Made by a program: the position numbers and the translations under genes
Notes under the pieces: model-generated
What the model saw: the letters and a program-made list of their open reading frames with translations, nothing else
Databases searched by the model: none
What the model was told of the DNA's origin: nothing
Origin: Forficula auricularia
Taxonomy: Eukaryota; Arthropoda; Insecta; Dermaptera; Forficulidae
Reading direction: 5' to 3'
Length of the DNA stretch: 64,000 nucleotides
NCBI GenBank assembly: GCA_024734495.1
Contig: JALMQS010000187.1
Location: 3,298,616 to 3,362,615, forward strand
Part shown: positions 12,165 through 24,792 of the stretch, one piece after another
Numbering within the stretch: the first letter of the stretch is position 1
Layout: each line of letters begins with the position of its first letter

Positions 12165-13337
12165 TCCTGCCTGGTGACTTGCGACCCAGCCTCTTGATAA
12201 AACCGACCAAATAAATTATAAATGGAAAAGAAAACGACCTTATTTTATCGATTTCATCTATCTGAATGTTCACAGTATGTCTATAATATAAGAAAATAGC
12301 ATTTTGATTAAGAATTTTGTAGTTTAAAAGAAATTGTATGAAAAAGATTCAATTTCTTCTCTACAGGAGCGAATCAACTAGAAATGATAAAAAGTTTTAT
12401 TTTTTTCTCATTAGATATTTATTAAAATCTAATAAAATTTCATATCTCTGTGTTATTTTTATTTATCTTTTATATCAAATAATTATTATTAGGAAATTTG
12501 CATTTTAAAGGGTAGTTTATTTGAAGTCCAATTTGAAAAAACACTAATAACTCCGTTGAAATTTTTTTGACAAATATGAAATTAATAGATATTATAAAAC
12601 AATTAATTATTAATAATTTAATTCAATTTTGAACGAAATCGATGCAGTACTTTTTGAGAAAATCGTCAAAAACCATCTGAGCCGTTTAAAAAACGATGTT
12701 TTTTTGAAAGCACGAGATGCTTTTGGAAAAAGTTAAAAAAGTCATATGAAACGAAACATTGCCTTGTGACATGGAGGTGAATTCTAAAATGTTTCTAAAA
12801 CGGCCTTTCATAGACGGTTTTCGAAGTTTTTGACGATTTTCTCAAAAAGTACTGCATCGATTTCGTTCAAAATTGAATTAAATTATTAATAATTAATTGT
12901 TTTATAATATTTACTAATTTCATATTTTTAAAAAATTTTCAACGGAGTTATTAGCGTTTTTTAAAATTGAACTTAAATAAACTACCCTTTAAATGCAAAT
13001 TTCCTAATAATAATTATTTTATATAAAAGATAAATAAAAATAACTACCAGATATGACATTTCAATAGATTTGAATAAATATCTAATGAGAAAAAAATAAA
13101 ACTTTTTGCCATTTCTAGTTGATTCGCTCCCGGAGACAAGAAATTGAATCTTTTCATAGAATTTCTTTTAAACTATAAATTTTTTTATTAAAATGCTATT
13201 TCCTTATATTAAAATGGTACTGTAAACCTCCAGAAAGATTAAATCAATAAAATGAGATTAATTTCTTTCTCATTTATAATTCTTTCTCGTCTCTTTTAAC
13301 AAGAGGCTTGGTCGCAAGGCTCCGCCATGAGCGAAGC
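12165..13337. mobile_element. Large foldback element, arms about 500 bp
   Basis: The left arm (about 12165-12665) and the right arm (about 12833-13337) are reverse complements through most of their length; for example GATGCAGTACTTTTTGAGAA at 12642 matches the complement near 12838-12857, and CAGCCTCTTGATAAAA near 12188 matches AACAAGAGGCTTGG near 13299. A spacer of about 170 bp separates them. No reading frame is present. It is probably a foldback DNA transposon or the product of an inverted duplication. Confidence 0.8.
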
Positions 13338-14900
13338 ATTTGATATGGAATCAACAAGTCCACAATATTCAAATACCTTTTAACATGATAATTTAATATA
13401 TTTAAGTGTAGGATTACATAATATAATAAATAAATAAAATAATTTAAGAAAAAATATATATTAGGTATACAAAAAGCCTTGAGCTGAAAACCACAGATCC
13501 AAGACTATAAATAATTAAAAGCGTTAATAAAAATTATTTAATATTTTATAATAAAATCAAATGGTATTATGAACTAAATAAAATTGTTCAAATCTCTTTC
13601 TTTTTTATTTATAATTCGAATTCTGATAAGTTTTTCCGAACGAAAGACAGCCCCCTCAGATATCATACATTATTTGTTATAGATTTTTTTCTAATTATTA
13701 TTATGAATTTATCAAATTGCTAGTACCCCGTCTACAGTTTTAAAATAAATTAATCATTTCAAATATTCTCAAATTCAATATAAGTATATAAAATATACGA
13801 CTACAGCACTGGGCGTGATAAGAAAGGCTCAAGACTCCGAAAACAAATATTATTTTAGCATTAGTATTGAATAAATAATTTTATTATTCAATAATAAAAA
13901 GCAATAAGACAAGTTTATTTCAAAAGACGGCAGATAACTACGAATTTAAAAATGACAATCCTCACACGAAAGCAAAGATTGCCATTTTTAAATTTTTTTC
14001 GATGCCGCTTCTCTACGAGACATTGAAATATTATTCTTGCAACTGAACTTTTACCTGAAAATATTCTAAATTTATTTTTTTTATCAGCCCAAGTTCTGTT
14101 TTCATTCCTGTTAGAACATCTATCAGCCCAAACCCTCAAAATTTTCTTCCAAACACTTGTATTTCACAGGATTGCTATTTTTTTTTACAGAAAAGAAAGT
14201 CAGCCATAAAATTCAAATTTCCTAGAATATATTTTATGTATACAAATTACTTTTTATTTATGAATTAAATGTTGTTGTTTCTTTTAACCAAGGGCTTGTT
14301 TTATAAATGAAATATACTTTTAGTATATAACCATTTTTGTGCTACTCAAGGAACATTATTATATTAAGTTTGAACAAAATTGGTTAAGCCATTGTCAAGA
14401 TATTTAGAATAACTAAAAATGTACTATAATAAAGTACTAATATGTGCCTTTTTCTTAAGCCATTGTAAAGATATTTAGAATAAACTTAAATTGTAATATA
14501 TAATAAAGAACTAATGCTTGTAGTCGATATGTGCCTTTTTCTTTGTTTATAGTTTTTCGCTAGGAATATTTTAAAAGCCTCAATAATGCACACTGTTTGA
14601 TTTGAAAACATTCATCACTTCTTTATGGTAAAATCATTGATTAATCTGCAGGCATCTAGTATCTCAAGATCTAAAGGTGCTATATCTTGTCTGTGCGTCG
14701 CTTCTTGCATTAAAAAAAATCGAATTAACCAAATTGATAATTCGTTTATAATTTCCTACATTTATTTGAATCATCTGTAGATTATCTATCAATCCATTTG
14801 TAAGTAGCAATGATTCATTTAATTTCCACACACGTACCTTCTCTAAATGATTCAATATTAATATCAATGAAATGTTAAATTTTTTCCCAGTGTAGGTATA
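13338..14900. other. AT-rich intergenic sequence, no gene recognised
   Basis: It holds short phrases repeated at small scale (for example CATTGT.AAGATATTTAGAATAA near 14390 and 14462) and no convincing gene. The minus-strand frames at 13915 and 14664 do not resemble a known protein. Confidence 0.4.
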
Positions 14901-14929
14901 TGTTCCAAAAATAAACCCGATCCATATTG

Positions 14930-15185
14930 AGCAAGAATGTTTCGATTGGAAATGTCGAGACGACTCCTTTCACTGAGGAGATCTCGCGATTGCATAACGA
15001 GGAGCCGATCTCGGCGAGAGGTCGCATCTTCACATACCTTAAGCAGCTAACGGCGTAGCCGGACCTGACTTTAATTCCAGCCAATCGTTCGAAAGGTTAA
15101 TTCTACGCTAGCCAAACAAGTGGGATGAAAAAGTTGTAATAAACTCGAAAAACCTTTTAGCATCGCACGGTCTCATCTTTACAAA
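14930..15185 (-). promoter_or_regulatory. CpG-containing island, candidate first non-coding exon
   Basis: The base composition is clearly richer in G, C and CpG than the surroundings. On the minus strand it contains CTTAAG|GTATGTGAAG, a good donor-type sequence, at about 15042-15033. It could be a 5' untranslated exon or a regulatory element of a minus-strand gene outside the recognised set. No protein similarity is seen in the minus-strand frame across it (69 codons). This is a weak inference. Confidence 0.25.
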
Positions 15186-15510
15186 AACCTGTTTTTATTT
15201 CTTCTTCGTAATAAAAAAAAATCGACATTTCAGGCGTTAGAGAGTGAAAGTTTTAAGGACACTTGCATCAACGTCAAGGTATAAATAGGAAACAAGGCTA
15301 TTGTTGCTTTTCAGTCCTGTCCCTGGGGGTCTTCGGGACCTCATAGCCACAAGAAATGCATAACATTAAGAATAAACAAATAATATTCATTATCTTTAAG
15401 AATAACTGATTTTTTCTCATTTAAAGGGTATATTTAATAATAACTCAAAGGAAATAGCACTATATAAATAGAAAACAAATAAGAATAATAATTATATAAA
15501 TATGTAACTT

Positions 15511-15645
15511 TTAAGGAGTTAGGTGTTGGTTCTAGGTGAAACATTTAATATAATAATAAAACTTGAGCAAGATGGGAGGTAGGTTTCACAAACCACGTTT
15601 TTGTGAAACCTACCTCGCATCTTGCTTCAAGTTTGATTATTATAT
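15511..15645. mobile_element. Small foldback related to the 3113 element
   Basis: It has GTTAGGTGTTGGTTCTAGGTG, then ATATAATAATAAAACTTGAG and its inverted partner ending at about 15645, with GTAGGTTTCACAAA at the turn. It is a shorter relative of the 3113-3473 foldback without the central motif. Confidence 0.75.
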
Positions 15646-16787
15646 ATAAATATGTATTTGTCGGAGAAATAGGGTTAGAAATGCTAAGCAATTTTCAACA
15701 AATATCTCATATTAAATATTTTCTTTAAGAATTTATGTTAAAGAAAAAAGCACCTAAATTTATTAATTAATTGAAGTAATTATGTATCAATCTAAAGATA
15801 AGTACCCATTATCGACAATGTTAATTATGCCAATTTGTGTTACGCCATAATTTCTAAAGAGTGAAAATCTCTTCCTGGTTCCTAGAACCTTCAATACGCA
15901 GATTATAAAATTGATTACACTTCAAGTGTAATGAAAAACATTACCTTCTTTTTATTTCATAAATAGAGAAAATAGCATTTTGAAAATTACATCACTATAT
16001 ATATATTAGTAAGATTTCGAAGTACCTATCTTGAGTCTTCACATAGCGGATTTTAAAGTATCAACTAGATCTGAATTTAAAATTTTTCGTATTAAAAAAA
16101 AACAAAAAACAAAAAAACACATTGAGACTTCACAAATACCAATGAATATTTTTTTTTTAATGAGCCAAAAATTCAATTCAGGAATTAATTCATATTGAAA
16201 TACTTGTATATTGAAAACCACACATGAAAATATAATCTCCCAAGTAAATACCCTCTTAATATTTTATAAGTTACCTAAGAGGTAGACAAAAATTACATTG
16301 AACATAAATTTAACCATTGAAAATAATTTGAATATTCTTATTATATATCTTTCTCAACCCTTTAAAAAGTGGTCCATTAAATTTCACATGCTGGAAAATA
16401 AGACAACATTGACATGTACGGGACTTGTAGAATTTTTTTTCGCAATGTAGGCGATTACACATATTATGATAAAATATGTGTAATGAGCACATTATATATA
16501 TATATTATAATATTATTTTTAATTGTTGATTCCTAATTAAAGAGTAAGATGTAAGTGAAAAAGAATTACACAGACATTAGATTATTGTAATATAGTCTTG
16601 TCGTGAGAATTTAGAAAAAATCACTCTTTTGCTAATTTCTCTATTTTAATAATTCAAATTTATAATTATTATTTTTTCATGTGAAAAAATGTGATATTGC
16701 GATTGGGAGGAAGGATAATCAAAATGAAACAGGGCCTAAGACTGGCAAAAATCGGGTGACCTTATAAGGATTTTTATTTTATTATTT

Positions 16788-17436
16788 TTACTTTACCATA
16801 CACGGTATCGTCAAGTATTGTAATAGTGCATGAAAAAAGTGGTATTTTTTCCTTCTTTTTTCGAAATATCCCAAAAACGGCTGAAACAATTTTGATTAAA
16901 AAAATTGAGCGAAACCATTTTTTCCTTCTTTTTTTGGAAATATCTCAAAAACAGCTGAAACTATTTTGATTAAAAAAATTGAGCGAAACCATGGCATTTC
17001 GATCTACAAAAAAGCCCTAATAAGTGAACATTGAAAAAATTATATTTTTCGAGATAATAATTGTTTTGTCAAAATGTCTGTTTGTCTGTTAGTCTGTGCT
17101 TTATCAAATTTTTGTGGACGAGCTAGTTCAAAAACTAGTGAGTATCGAAACCAAATTTCACATGTAGTTTTGGTCCATTGAGATTAAGAGCTGATTAGAT
17201 TTTGGTGCATATCGACCCAAAATTAAGGGGGGAGGGGGGTTAAAAATTAAAATCTAGGCCATTTGACCAAACTCAATCAAATTTTGTATACATAATCAGT
17301 GTGAGCCCAGAAGTCTAAAAATGCAAAAACTAACCTTCTCCCCTACATTATTATAAATAATTTTATTAAATATTAAATATAAGTGAAGGGCCAGGTTGTA
17401 TGGAAAATTAAAGTGGATGGCCACGTCATCTTATTT
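16788..17436 (-). mobile_element. ACTTTACCATACA family element, copy 2
   Basis: On the plus strand it begins TTTACTTTACCATACACGG and ends at TGGATGGCCACGTCATCTTA, so the element lies on the minus strand. A short piece near the left end (AAATATCTCAAAAACAGCTG) is duplicated. It has a single minisatellite unit (17270-17340) where the other copies have two to four. Confidence 0.85.
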
Positions 17437-17934
17437 TTTTAATAGGGTTTTTTAAAAAGGGCATACAAGAAGATGCTCCCTATGGCTCTCGAAAGACCTT
17501 ACATTGCCGAATAAAATAAGTAATTGATCAAGAGAAAGGCGGAGACTTAGAGGTGACTGTGGTCTGATGGCCACCATGGCATTTCACATCTGATTTTTAG
17601 TAAAAATTCTCCAGTATTAGCAGCAGATGAAGAAGTCCCGAAGACTACAAATGTGACTTCTGCAATAAGACATAGACTTAAATGCCAGACTAACTATTCT
17701 TTGCTGTATTTATTCTAAGCCCATTTTTATATTCTTCATGCTATTATTTCATAAAATAAACGATTTTATTTTTCAAAAAACAGAGGGATATAATTATTTT
17801 CCATTTGATCTTTAGTATTAGGCAATTATGTTATATGGGTTTAAATATTGACTGTCATTACCTCCAATATGAAGGGGATGAATTCCTTAAAAAAAATTTA
17901 TAAAAAAAGATGATGTTTTAAAAACGTCACTATA

Positions 17935-18095
17935 AGCTATAAAGTATTTTATTAGTTATAAAGAGAAACAAAGAGGTTGTCCTCTGCCTGATGCAAATAA
18001 ACATACACACCTTTGTTTCTCTTTATGAATCAACAACTCGCTACTCTCGGCAAAATAAAAACTTTTCAATTATTCTTAGTTTTATCGAAGGTAAA
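17935..18095. mobile_element. Small repeat with TTGTCCTCTGCCTGATGCAA core
   Basis: ATAAAGAGAAACAAAG at about 17959 and its inverse CTTTGTTTCTCTTTAT near 18012 flank TTGTCCTCTGCCTGATGCAA. The same core lies at about 36246 and, decayed, near 43450. It is a minor MITE family, and one copy sits inside an older element in the FNIP intron. Confidence 0.6.
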
Positions 18096-18128
18096 CATTC
18101 AGGTTAGACTTGTATAGTCAAAAATTCC

Positions 18129-18500
18129 TTAAGTGACTGCCATTACCCCAATCTCCCCTAAGTGTCTGATGTGCACCCGGATCTTGAAGCTTTGAAGTTT
18201 ATAAGTGTTGAGAAAGACGGATGTCAAGATAGTCCCACTTCCTTGAATCATATGAACACACGTATTGGCAAATGAAATGGTCGGGCACTTTTCCAATTTA
18301 ACCGCAAAGGAATGTTTGGATTCAATGAGTGCTACGTGCAAAGCAGGCTTAGGAGGGGGGGGAGGAGGAACTGACTTTAACTCATCAGAGCACACGCCGT
18401 AATACTATCTATAAAACAGGCAAAGCGCGGAAACTCTTCTTCGATGGACCAGCGAGTCGAGGGAAGCGATTAATGGTCGGATCGTTATGGATTACAAAGT
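18129..18500 (-). pseudogene. Non-LTR retrotransposon RT C-terminal remnant
   Basis: On the minus strand, segments in more than one frame match the C-terminal tail of insect Jockey/I-type reverse transcriptases: LDSLVHRRRVSALCLFY, then YYGVCSDELKSV, then HSFAVKLEKCPTISFANT and YKLQSFKIRVHIRHL. It is clearly the same family as the remnant at 61005-61527 (LDSLAHRRNVSALSLFYRYY; NSFAVKLEKCRTTSFANTY; YNLQTFKTRVHRHL). A proline run replaces the normal spacer, and a stop lies in LFYR*YY. It is a dead 5'-truncated copy. Confidence 0.75.
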
Positions 18501-19366
18501 AGTTCAAAAAAATTTCCAGTCAAAAATAGCTCTGTAGAACTATTCAGAGTAGGTATACAGCCCATTAAACAAAAAAGGGGTCCAACACAGAATTTGATTT
18601 ATAATTTTAAGTAGATACTAATAATAAACATTTTCTAGAAAGGATTATTATGTCTGCAAATCATATGACGAGTCTGCGAATACAATGAGCTAGAAAGGTG
18701 ATCTTGGCCTAAAGGTAAAACTTATTAACTCAAATCTTTAAGTCGAGTTTCAGCTCATTCGCTTTAGGCGTTCCGAAGTCCAACTAACATTTTCTATTTT
18801 TTTCTTTATTTCAACATTTTTTATTTGGGAATTCTGAAGCTAGTGAATCCAATATTTAATCGATTCTTGGTTTATGAAATGTGAACATTTACAAACCAGA
18901 ATAAGCTTTCTACAAGCTCTTATTCTTGACTTATAGAGGGTATCAGGATTAGAGAGATACAATGGACAGATAAAATCATTCTTGAAAATCACTTTCTTCC
19001 AATTTTAGGGATTTATAAACACAAATAAGAAAAAAATTGAACAATTCTAATCGATTCAAAATACGCAAACCTAAAAGTAGTAAGTTCATCCTGTCGATCG
19101 CTACAGCTTTATAAGAATAAATAGAAATTCAATACCTATTTAAGATTATTTGAACATTCTAGTAATTATAAGTAGTTGTTTGAGGTTCAATTTTACGCTT
19201 TACTTATTAAAATCTACTAATGTCACTTGGACGAATATCGCATTTCCTACATATCATCAAATAAACAATATATATATTTTTTTTCATTTTAGGTATTAAT
19301 ATCAATATCAAGTAGAAATTTTTCATACAGGGTGCTGGACACTTGTTATTTATTCATATTCTAATT

Positions 19367-19634
19367 AGGGGCCGTCCATAAATTACGTTACACGAATTTA
19401 AAGATTTTAACCCCTCCCCCTGTGTCACATTCTGTCAGATTTTCATTGAGCCCTCCTGTGTTGTGACGTCACACTATCACTTCTATACCCTATAATTTAA
19501 TAATTATAGACATTTTTTTTGACTTTTGTGACATCACAATTTTTAAGACCCCGGGCACCCTTGTCACATTTTGTCCCAAATCTGAGATGCCCCCTCCCTT
19601 CTTACTGTGTGACTTAAATTATGGACCGCCCCTT
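19367..19634. mobile_element. MITE with GGGGCCGTCCATAAATT ends
   Basis: The left end AGGGGCCGTCCATAAATTAC and the right end TAAATTATGGACCGCCCCTT (ending 19634) are inverted repeats. The interior has repeated GTGTCACATT / TGTGACATCAC phrases, so the inverted relation continues inward. It has no ORF. The target duplication is not clear. Confidence 0.8.
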
Positions 19635-20856
19635 GGGTATTAATGATCAGTTTTTTACTAGCGTATGAATTTATTAAAAAAATGTAAAGTTCAAGCTCAA
19701 TTCTTTCACTTTTAAGGAATTGAAATATTAAATTTGTTTAAATAAGGTAATTGTTAAAAAAATAAGATGAAGAGGTGAGAATCGAAACGGCATCTCAAGA
19801 GTAAATGATTAAGATTCCAAGACGGCTTTATCTGGATACTTAAAATAACACCAATTAATGCAATGTAAAGTAGAGGTTTTAATTGGAATTCTATTTTCTC
19901 TGTGGTCTGGAAAAGTTGTAACGTCTTGGGTTCCATAAAGAGAGGAAAATCGCCTTTCAAGGTTTTGCGAAAGAAGTATCATAAATATTAAAGAAGCATC
20001 TGACAGCGATGGCTGCTGGCCTTGGATTGCGGATCTCGAACGGGGACGATGCTTTTGGAAATTAATTTATTTCTCTGACACGTTCACCTGCTATTTTTAG
20101 TATTATAATTTTTTTTTCATTCAAACTCAACTTGATCGAATGTTTTTGTTTTCTATAACTAGAAATATTGAATTATTTATATAGTTTATAGTAGATCGCG
20201 GTTTCAAACACCAATATTAAATTTATATATGCTATCAGTACCCAAAAAAGATTCTAGTTATAATATTGCCCTTGTTAAACACGCACAGAATACCGATTAT
20301 AGTTTTAACTTTGGTAACGGCTTTGTTCTTACAACGGAAATAAATAAAACAAAAAGATTTTTTTAAAGAAACGTGTTTAATTCAGAGGAAAATTGACAAA
20401 GTTGTAAATTTTAAAGTGGACACCAGCCATTTAATTACTGAATATAAAATATTTTTAAATAAATATAAAAGTCCTAATTAATCGTGTACTCGCTTTACCT
20501 TGTTTGTAATGGAATTGGTTCATTGATCAGTTTTTTCAAAAGTAGGAATTTTTTATCACATTTAGAATTGGTTTTTGACCACGGTTAACGTCAGATTTAG
20601 ACATAAAAAGATAATTTTTCTTTCGTATTCAGTGCTTAATTGACTTAGTTTGTTAAACCATACATTATAGAAATATATTTATTATTGGTAGAATTTTTTA
20701 ACGACAGAATAAAATAGTGCACTGTGGAGATGGCCCTCTATTCAAATTTTGGGGATTGATCAGATACGGTGATTTGGGTGGAGGTAATATAATAAAACAT
20801 TATATATAATTTAAATTTAGGGAACGAAGAAAAGATTATTTTTATTATAGACAAAA

Positions 20857-20951
20857 GGATCAGCCGGGGCTCGAACCCGGGATCTTTGCATGTGTACTGC
20901 AATGCTTTGTCATAAGAGCTTTAGCTCCTATATCCACTAAGCTACTGATCC
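20857..20951 (-). tRNA. tRNA-like Pol III unit, copy 1 (atypical, 95 nt)
   Basis: The minus strand folds as a tRNA-like RNA: acceptor arms GGATCAG and CTGATCC pair fully; GCTT/GAGC make a D stem; TTGCA/TGCAA make an anticodon-type stem with the loop GTACACA (U at 33, triplet ACA); CCGGG/CCCGG with TTCGAGC make a normal T arm. The A box TAGCTTAGTGG and B box GGTTCGAGCCC are good, and TTTT follows directly as a Pol III stop. About 21 extra bases between the D and anticodon stems make it abnormal. It could be a tRNA-derived SINE head or a tRNA relic rather than a working tRNA. Confidence 0.5.
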
Positions 20952-21218
20952 CTGAACCCAAACTAATACCTATTGTCTATATGAATTATGGAATTTCTTT
21001 TTTAATCCTCTCCTCGTTCATTTTTCGCAGCGTAGGCCTTGATTCATTAATTAAACAATTAAATATTCCAGCGCCTCCCAATCGATCGCAGACCCCAAAG
21101 ATCGAAAATAATTTTCTCTTCACCCGGGGCGCGACCACAACGAGGCCGTGTAAAGACAATTAATAACAAATTTAAATTTAGGGAACGAAGAAAAAGATTA
21201 TTTTTATTATAGACAAAA

Positions 21219-21313
21219 GGATCAGCCGGGGCTCGAACCCGGGATCTTTGCATGTGTACTGCAATGCTTTGTCATAAGAGCTTTAGCTCCTATATCCACT
21301 AAGCTACTGATCC
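21219..21313 (-). tRNA. tRNA-like Pol III unit, copy 2
   Basis: It appears the same as the unit at 20857-20951 and is embedded in a direct repeat of about 168 bp (20809-20976 and 21170-21338). The conserved block extends about 48 bp past the acceptor on one side and about 25 bp on the other, so the copied unit is larger than the tRNA itself. Confidence 0.5.
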
Positions 21314-21468
21314 CTGAACCCAAACTAATACCTATTGTATAAATATAAATATTAACTTGTACATGATCAATTTTTGTTTTGAAAAACTGTTTAAAGGGAA
21401 AAAATACATTACTTTGATTATAATTTTAAACTTTAACTAACACCTATTGTATTTTGCTCCAAGGACCA

Positions 21469-21500
21469 CTGAAGAAGGAATACTCTAGAGTTTTCGAAAT
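21469..21500 (+). other. CTGANGA..GAAA motif, isolated copy
   Basis: CTGAAGA (21469-21475), one A, then GGAA and ACU pairing with AGU and UUUC around a CTAG loop with one bulged T, then GAAAT (21496-21500). The layout is the same as that of the motif in the Penelope-like element. Confidence 0.4.
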
Positions 21501-21662
21501 ATTTGGATTAATTTAAACAACCATTTGAATTAAAAATTACTGAAAAATAAGCTTTTGTTTTTATTTAACACCTATAAATAATTAGTTTAATTATGTTTTG
21601 AGAATGTTGGTGGTTTTTCAAATATACAATTTTACTGAAAGGATTCCTCAAAATAAATTTAA

Positions 21663-22195
21663 TTATGAAGAAAGAAATTAAAAGGCCAGTATCAAAGATG
21701 TTGTTAGATGTGTTTAATTTTATGTTTCATTAATCGTATTCATATTTATAATTGTTAGTTGGAAATGTATGAAACTGGAGAATTAAAATTAAAAACAGAG
21801 TGTTACTTTTAATGAGTCGGAAGTTTCGTCATTTATTTTTCGCCTTCAGCAACACAGTGTTGCTTTCTAAATTTTAGAGAAAGCAACTTTTTTTCTTTTT
21901 TCTTTTTCTTCACAAATTTCCATTGAAAAGGGGAGAAATTCTTCCGAAACGTTTGGCTTTTAAATAAACGTGTTTTGGATTGCTTTTTTTTATAAAAGAT
22001 TTGCATTTTTTTCATTTATATATAAACAGTCAATAATTTTTTTTTCTTTTTTATATCTTTACACAAAAGTCCAAAGATTTTCATTTCAAGTATAGCCGTA
22101 TAAGATGGGCTCGATTCCCGAGGGGATGAACCCTTCTGACATCTAAATTATAGATATCTAACAACATCTTGATACTGGTCTTTTAATTTATTCTA
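21663..22195. mobile_element. Element with inverted ends of about 35 bp
   Basis: The left segment (about 21675-21712: AATTAAAAGGCCAGTATCAA, GATGTTGTTAGATGT) is matched in inverse by ATATCTAACAACATCTTG and ATACTGGTCTTTTAATTT ending at about 22191. The interior is AT- and T-rich with no real gene. Confidence 0.65.
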
Positions 22196-22800
22196 TATTA
22201 ATTAGATATATTTAAATATAAAATTATATTAAAATAAAATTATTTTATTCATTTATTTTTTCATCAGAGATTGATAAGGTAATGTATAATTGAATAATAT
22301 ATTTTTTTAAATTTACACATTTATATATAATACAACCTCACTGATGATTATTAGGATGGGGAAGGAGATCAAAGTTTTTTTCAAAATTTCCCTGAATAGT
22401 TTATAAGTGTTTATTTGATATTCAGCTAAAAATTCATTTCATTTAGGAAACATTTATAAACCAAAGTTTTGTTACAGTGAATAAAACTATTTATTTTTTA
22501 ACTTAAAAAAGTAAATAAAATAAAATAAAAAAAAAACGTTCACATCAGTGATTTTCTCACTGACTTCAAATTAAAGACTCTTTTTGAGGTTCATGTTAGT
22601 CAGCATCGAGATCACTATTAATTGATAAAAAAAAGATCCAGAGCAGTAGAACGACCTACTCCAGAATTTAACTGTAATTCCCCCCGTTCTTATCTAGTAC
22701 ATATATATTGATCTTTTGAATGAGAGCATTGAATAGAATAAGATTTACATTAAACAGTTTATATTATTTATTATTATCATTTCCGTCCATAATTTAGTTT
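22196..22800. other. AT-rich sequence left of the Penelope-like element
   Basis: I recognise nothing here. Confidence 0.4.
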
Positions 22801-22884
22801 ATAATTTGAAAGTTTATATTGGGAAAATAAGGACAAGTTTTTTATGTGTGACTTTTTTATTTATCCACCAACGTTTCGTCGACT

Positions 22885-24792
22885 TTGCTTAAATTAGAAA
22901 TTAAAATAACGATTTGGACAATAAAGAGCTTGGATACAGAGTACCAGAGTCTATACCAAAAACTATTTGAAGTTGCACCATCGGAAACAGTTCGAAATTG
23001 GCTACATTTTGTGAGTGTTAGATATAATGGTGAATTTAATAAGATAAAGAACGGAAATATTAAAAAGGTTAAAAAGTTAATTACATCAAGCATGCAGTTC
23101 GAGCCTAGCTCTCATCAGGAGAATTTTTTGTTCAACTTTACTGAAAAACAACTACCAGATGAAGTAAAAAATGTATTATATCTTGGTCCAAAGTTCGGAG
23201 TGCCGCTGAATCCAAGTGAAACGCCAATACCGAGAGTGGTAAAAGACATTGAGTTTTGCATTTCTAATACTGTGATGGAGGGAGAAACTCAAAGGATTTG
23301 TGACGATAACAAAAATAAATTAAGAGCTAATATTGTTCACATAATTACTAAATATTACAATCAAAATGATAAGAAGACACATAGTGAGATAAGGAAGAAT
23401 TTAAGTATAACACGTGGTTATTTGAGGGATAATGATGATCTGATTGTATCAAGAGCAGATAAGGGTGGCGCTACAGTTGTAATGTATAGAGAAGAATATA
23501 CTGCAAAGATGATGGAAATGATAAATGATGAATCAATATATAAATATTCAAACAGAGATCCTACACTTAAGTTTCAAACACAGGCAAATAAGATCATAGA
23601 TAGTTTGTCCCAATCAGAAATTATTGAAAAAAGTGCTGTGAAAAATATGAAAACGCATAATGCAGTTATCCCAAAGATCTACGGCTTGCGGAAAGTCCAT
23701 AAACCGGGATGCACACTTAGACCAGTGGTGAGTTGCATAGGATCACCAAGTTATAAACTAGCTAGTTTTTTACATCGAACGTTGTACCCAGTAGTGGAGA
23801 CATACAGGTGGAATGTGAAAAATTCATTTGAACTTAAAAAATTATTAGATGACATAGTTGTCCCAAATAATCACGTGCTTGTTTCATTGGATGTGATATC
23901 CTTATTTACTAACATCCCAAAAGATCTGGTGATTAGGATTATTAATGAAGAATGGGATCAAATGTCTGAATTAATGAATATATCCAAAATATCACTCATT
24001 GAAATAATAAGCTACTGTTTTGAGTCAAGCTACTTCACATTTCAGAATAGAATTTATTTCCAGATAAATGGAACTAGTATGGGTAACCCAGCAAGCCCAA
24101 CTATAGCAAATTTAGTCATGAATTATGTAATAAAAAAGGCAATAGAATTTCTTGAATTTGAGTTGCCGTTGATAGTTCTTTATGTGGACGATTTATTGCT
24201 ATTGATACCTAGAGATACTGAAAAAGAGGTTATGAAAGTTTTTAATAGTATAAATATGAAAATTCAATTTACAATGGAGATTGAAAGGGAGGGTGCTTTG
24301 CCATTCTTGGATGTAAAAGTTATAAAAATGGAAGAAAAACTAATAACAGATTGGTATATAAAACCAACGAGTGCTGGACGAGTTTTAAATTTTAAATCCA
24401 ACCATCCCAGTTCACAGAAATTAGGAATGATAAGGGGGTTATTGCATCGTGCTATTTATCTCAGTGGAGAGATTTTTCATAAGGACAATTTGGAGAGAAT
24501 CAGGTGCATATTAAAGAAAAATAATTACCCTGAGTTTTTCATAAGGAGGGCGTTTGATGTGTTTTTGGTGAATAATAGGGGTAGAATGGAGAATGGTAGT
24601 ATTAACAGCCAAAGGCAAAATACAATTTTGAATAACGGAGAGAAAAATTTCTTTAAATTTCCTTTTATCCCAGAAATCTCACATAAAGTTGATAGATGTT
24701 TGGAGAAAACAAATTCGAAATTAGCTTTTTATAACATTTTAACTGTGGGTTCATTATATAGTAGATTAAAGGATGGAACAGAGAAGGAAAAA
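22885..24792 (+). pseudogene. Penelope-like reverse transcriptase, RT part
   Basis: This is the reverse transcriptase part of the Penelope-like protein, which copies element RNA into DNA at the target. Visible landmarks, with residue numbers counted from 22885: YGLRKVHKPG and LRPVVSCIGSPSYKLA (fingers), SLDVISLFTNIP with the catalytic Asp near 336, GTSMGNPASPTIAN (motif B), YVDD near 433-436 (motif C, catalytic Asp pair), and the family-specific KPTSAGRVLNFKSNHPSSQK. All catalytic residues are present. The frame is open from the left repeat on, but no ATG precedes 23092, so the 5' end of the frame is lost or begins upstream. After 24787 a run of six A shifts the frame; the open frame then ends at 24843 in a sequence that is not part of the protein. 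Confidence 0.93.

Larger units (their letters stand above)
20809..21338. repeat. Direct repeat carrying the two tRNA-like units
   Basis: Two copies of about 168 bp start ATTTAAATTTAGGGAACGAA and end CCCAAACTAATACCTATTGT. The copies are almost identical (one extra A in the AAAA run of copy 2), which suggests a recent duplication. The roughly 190 bp between them contain no feature I recognise. Confidence 0.8.
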
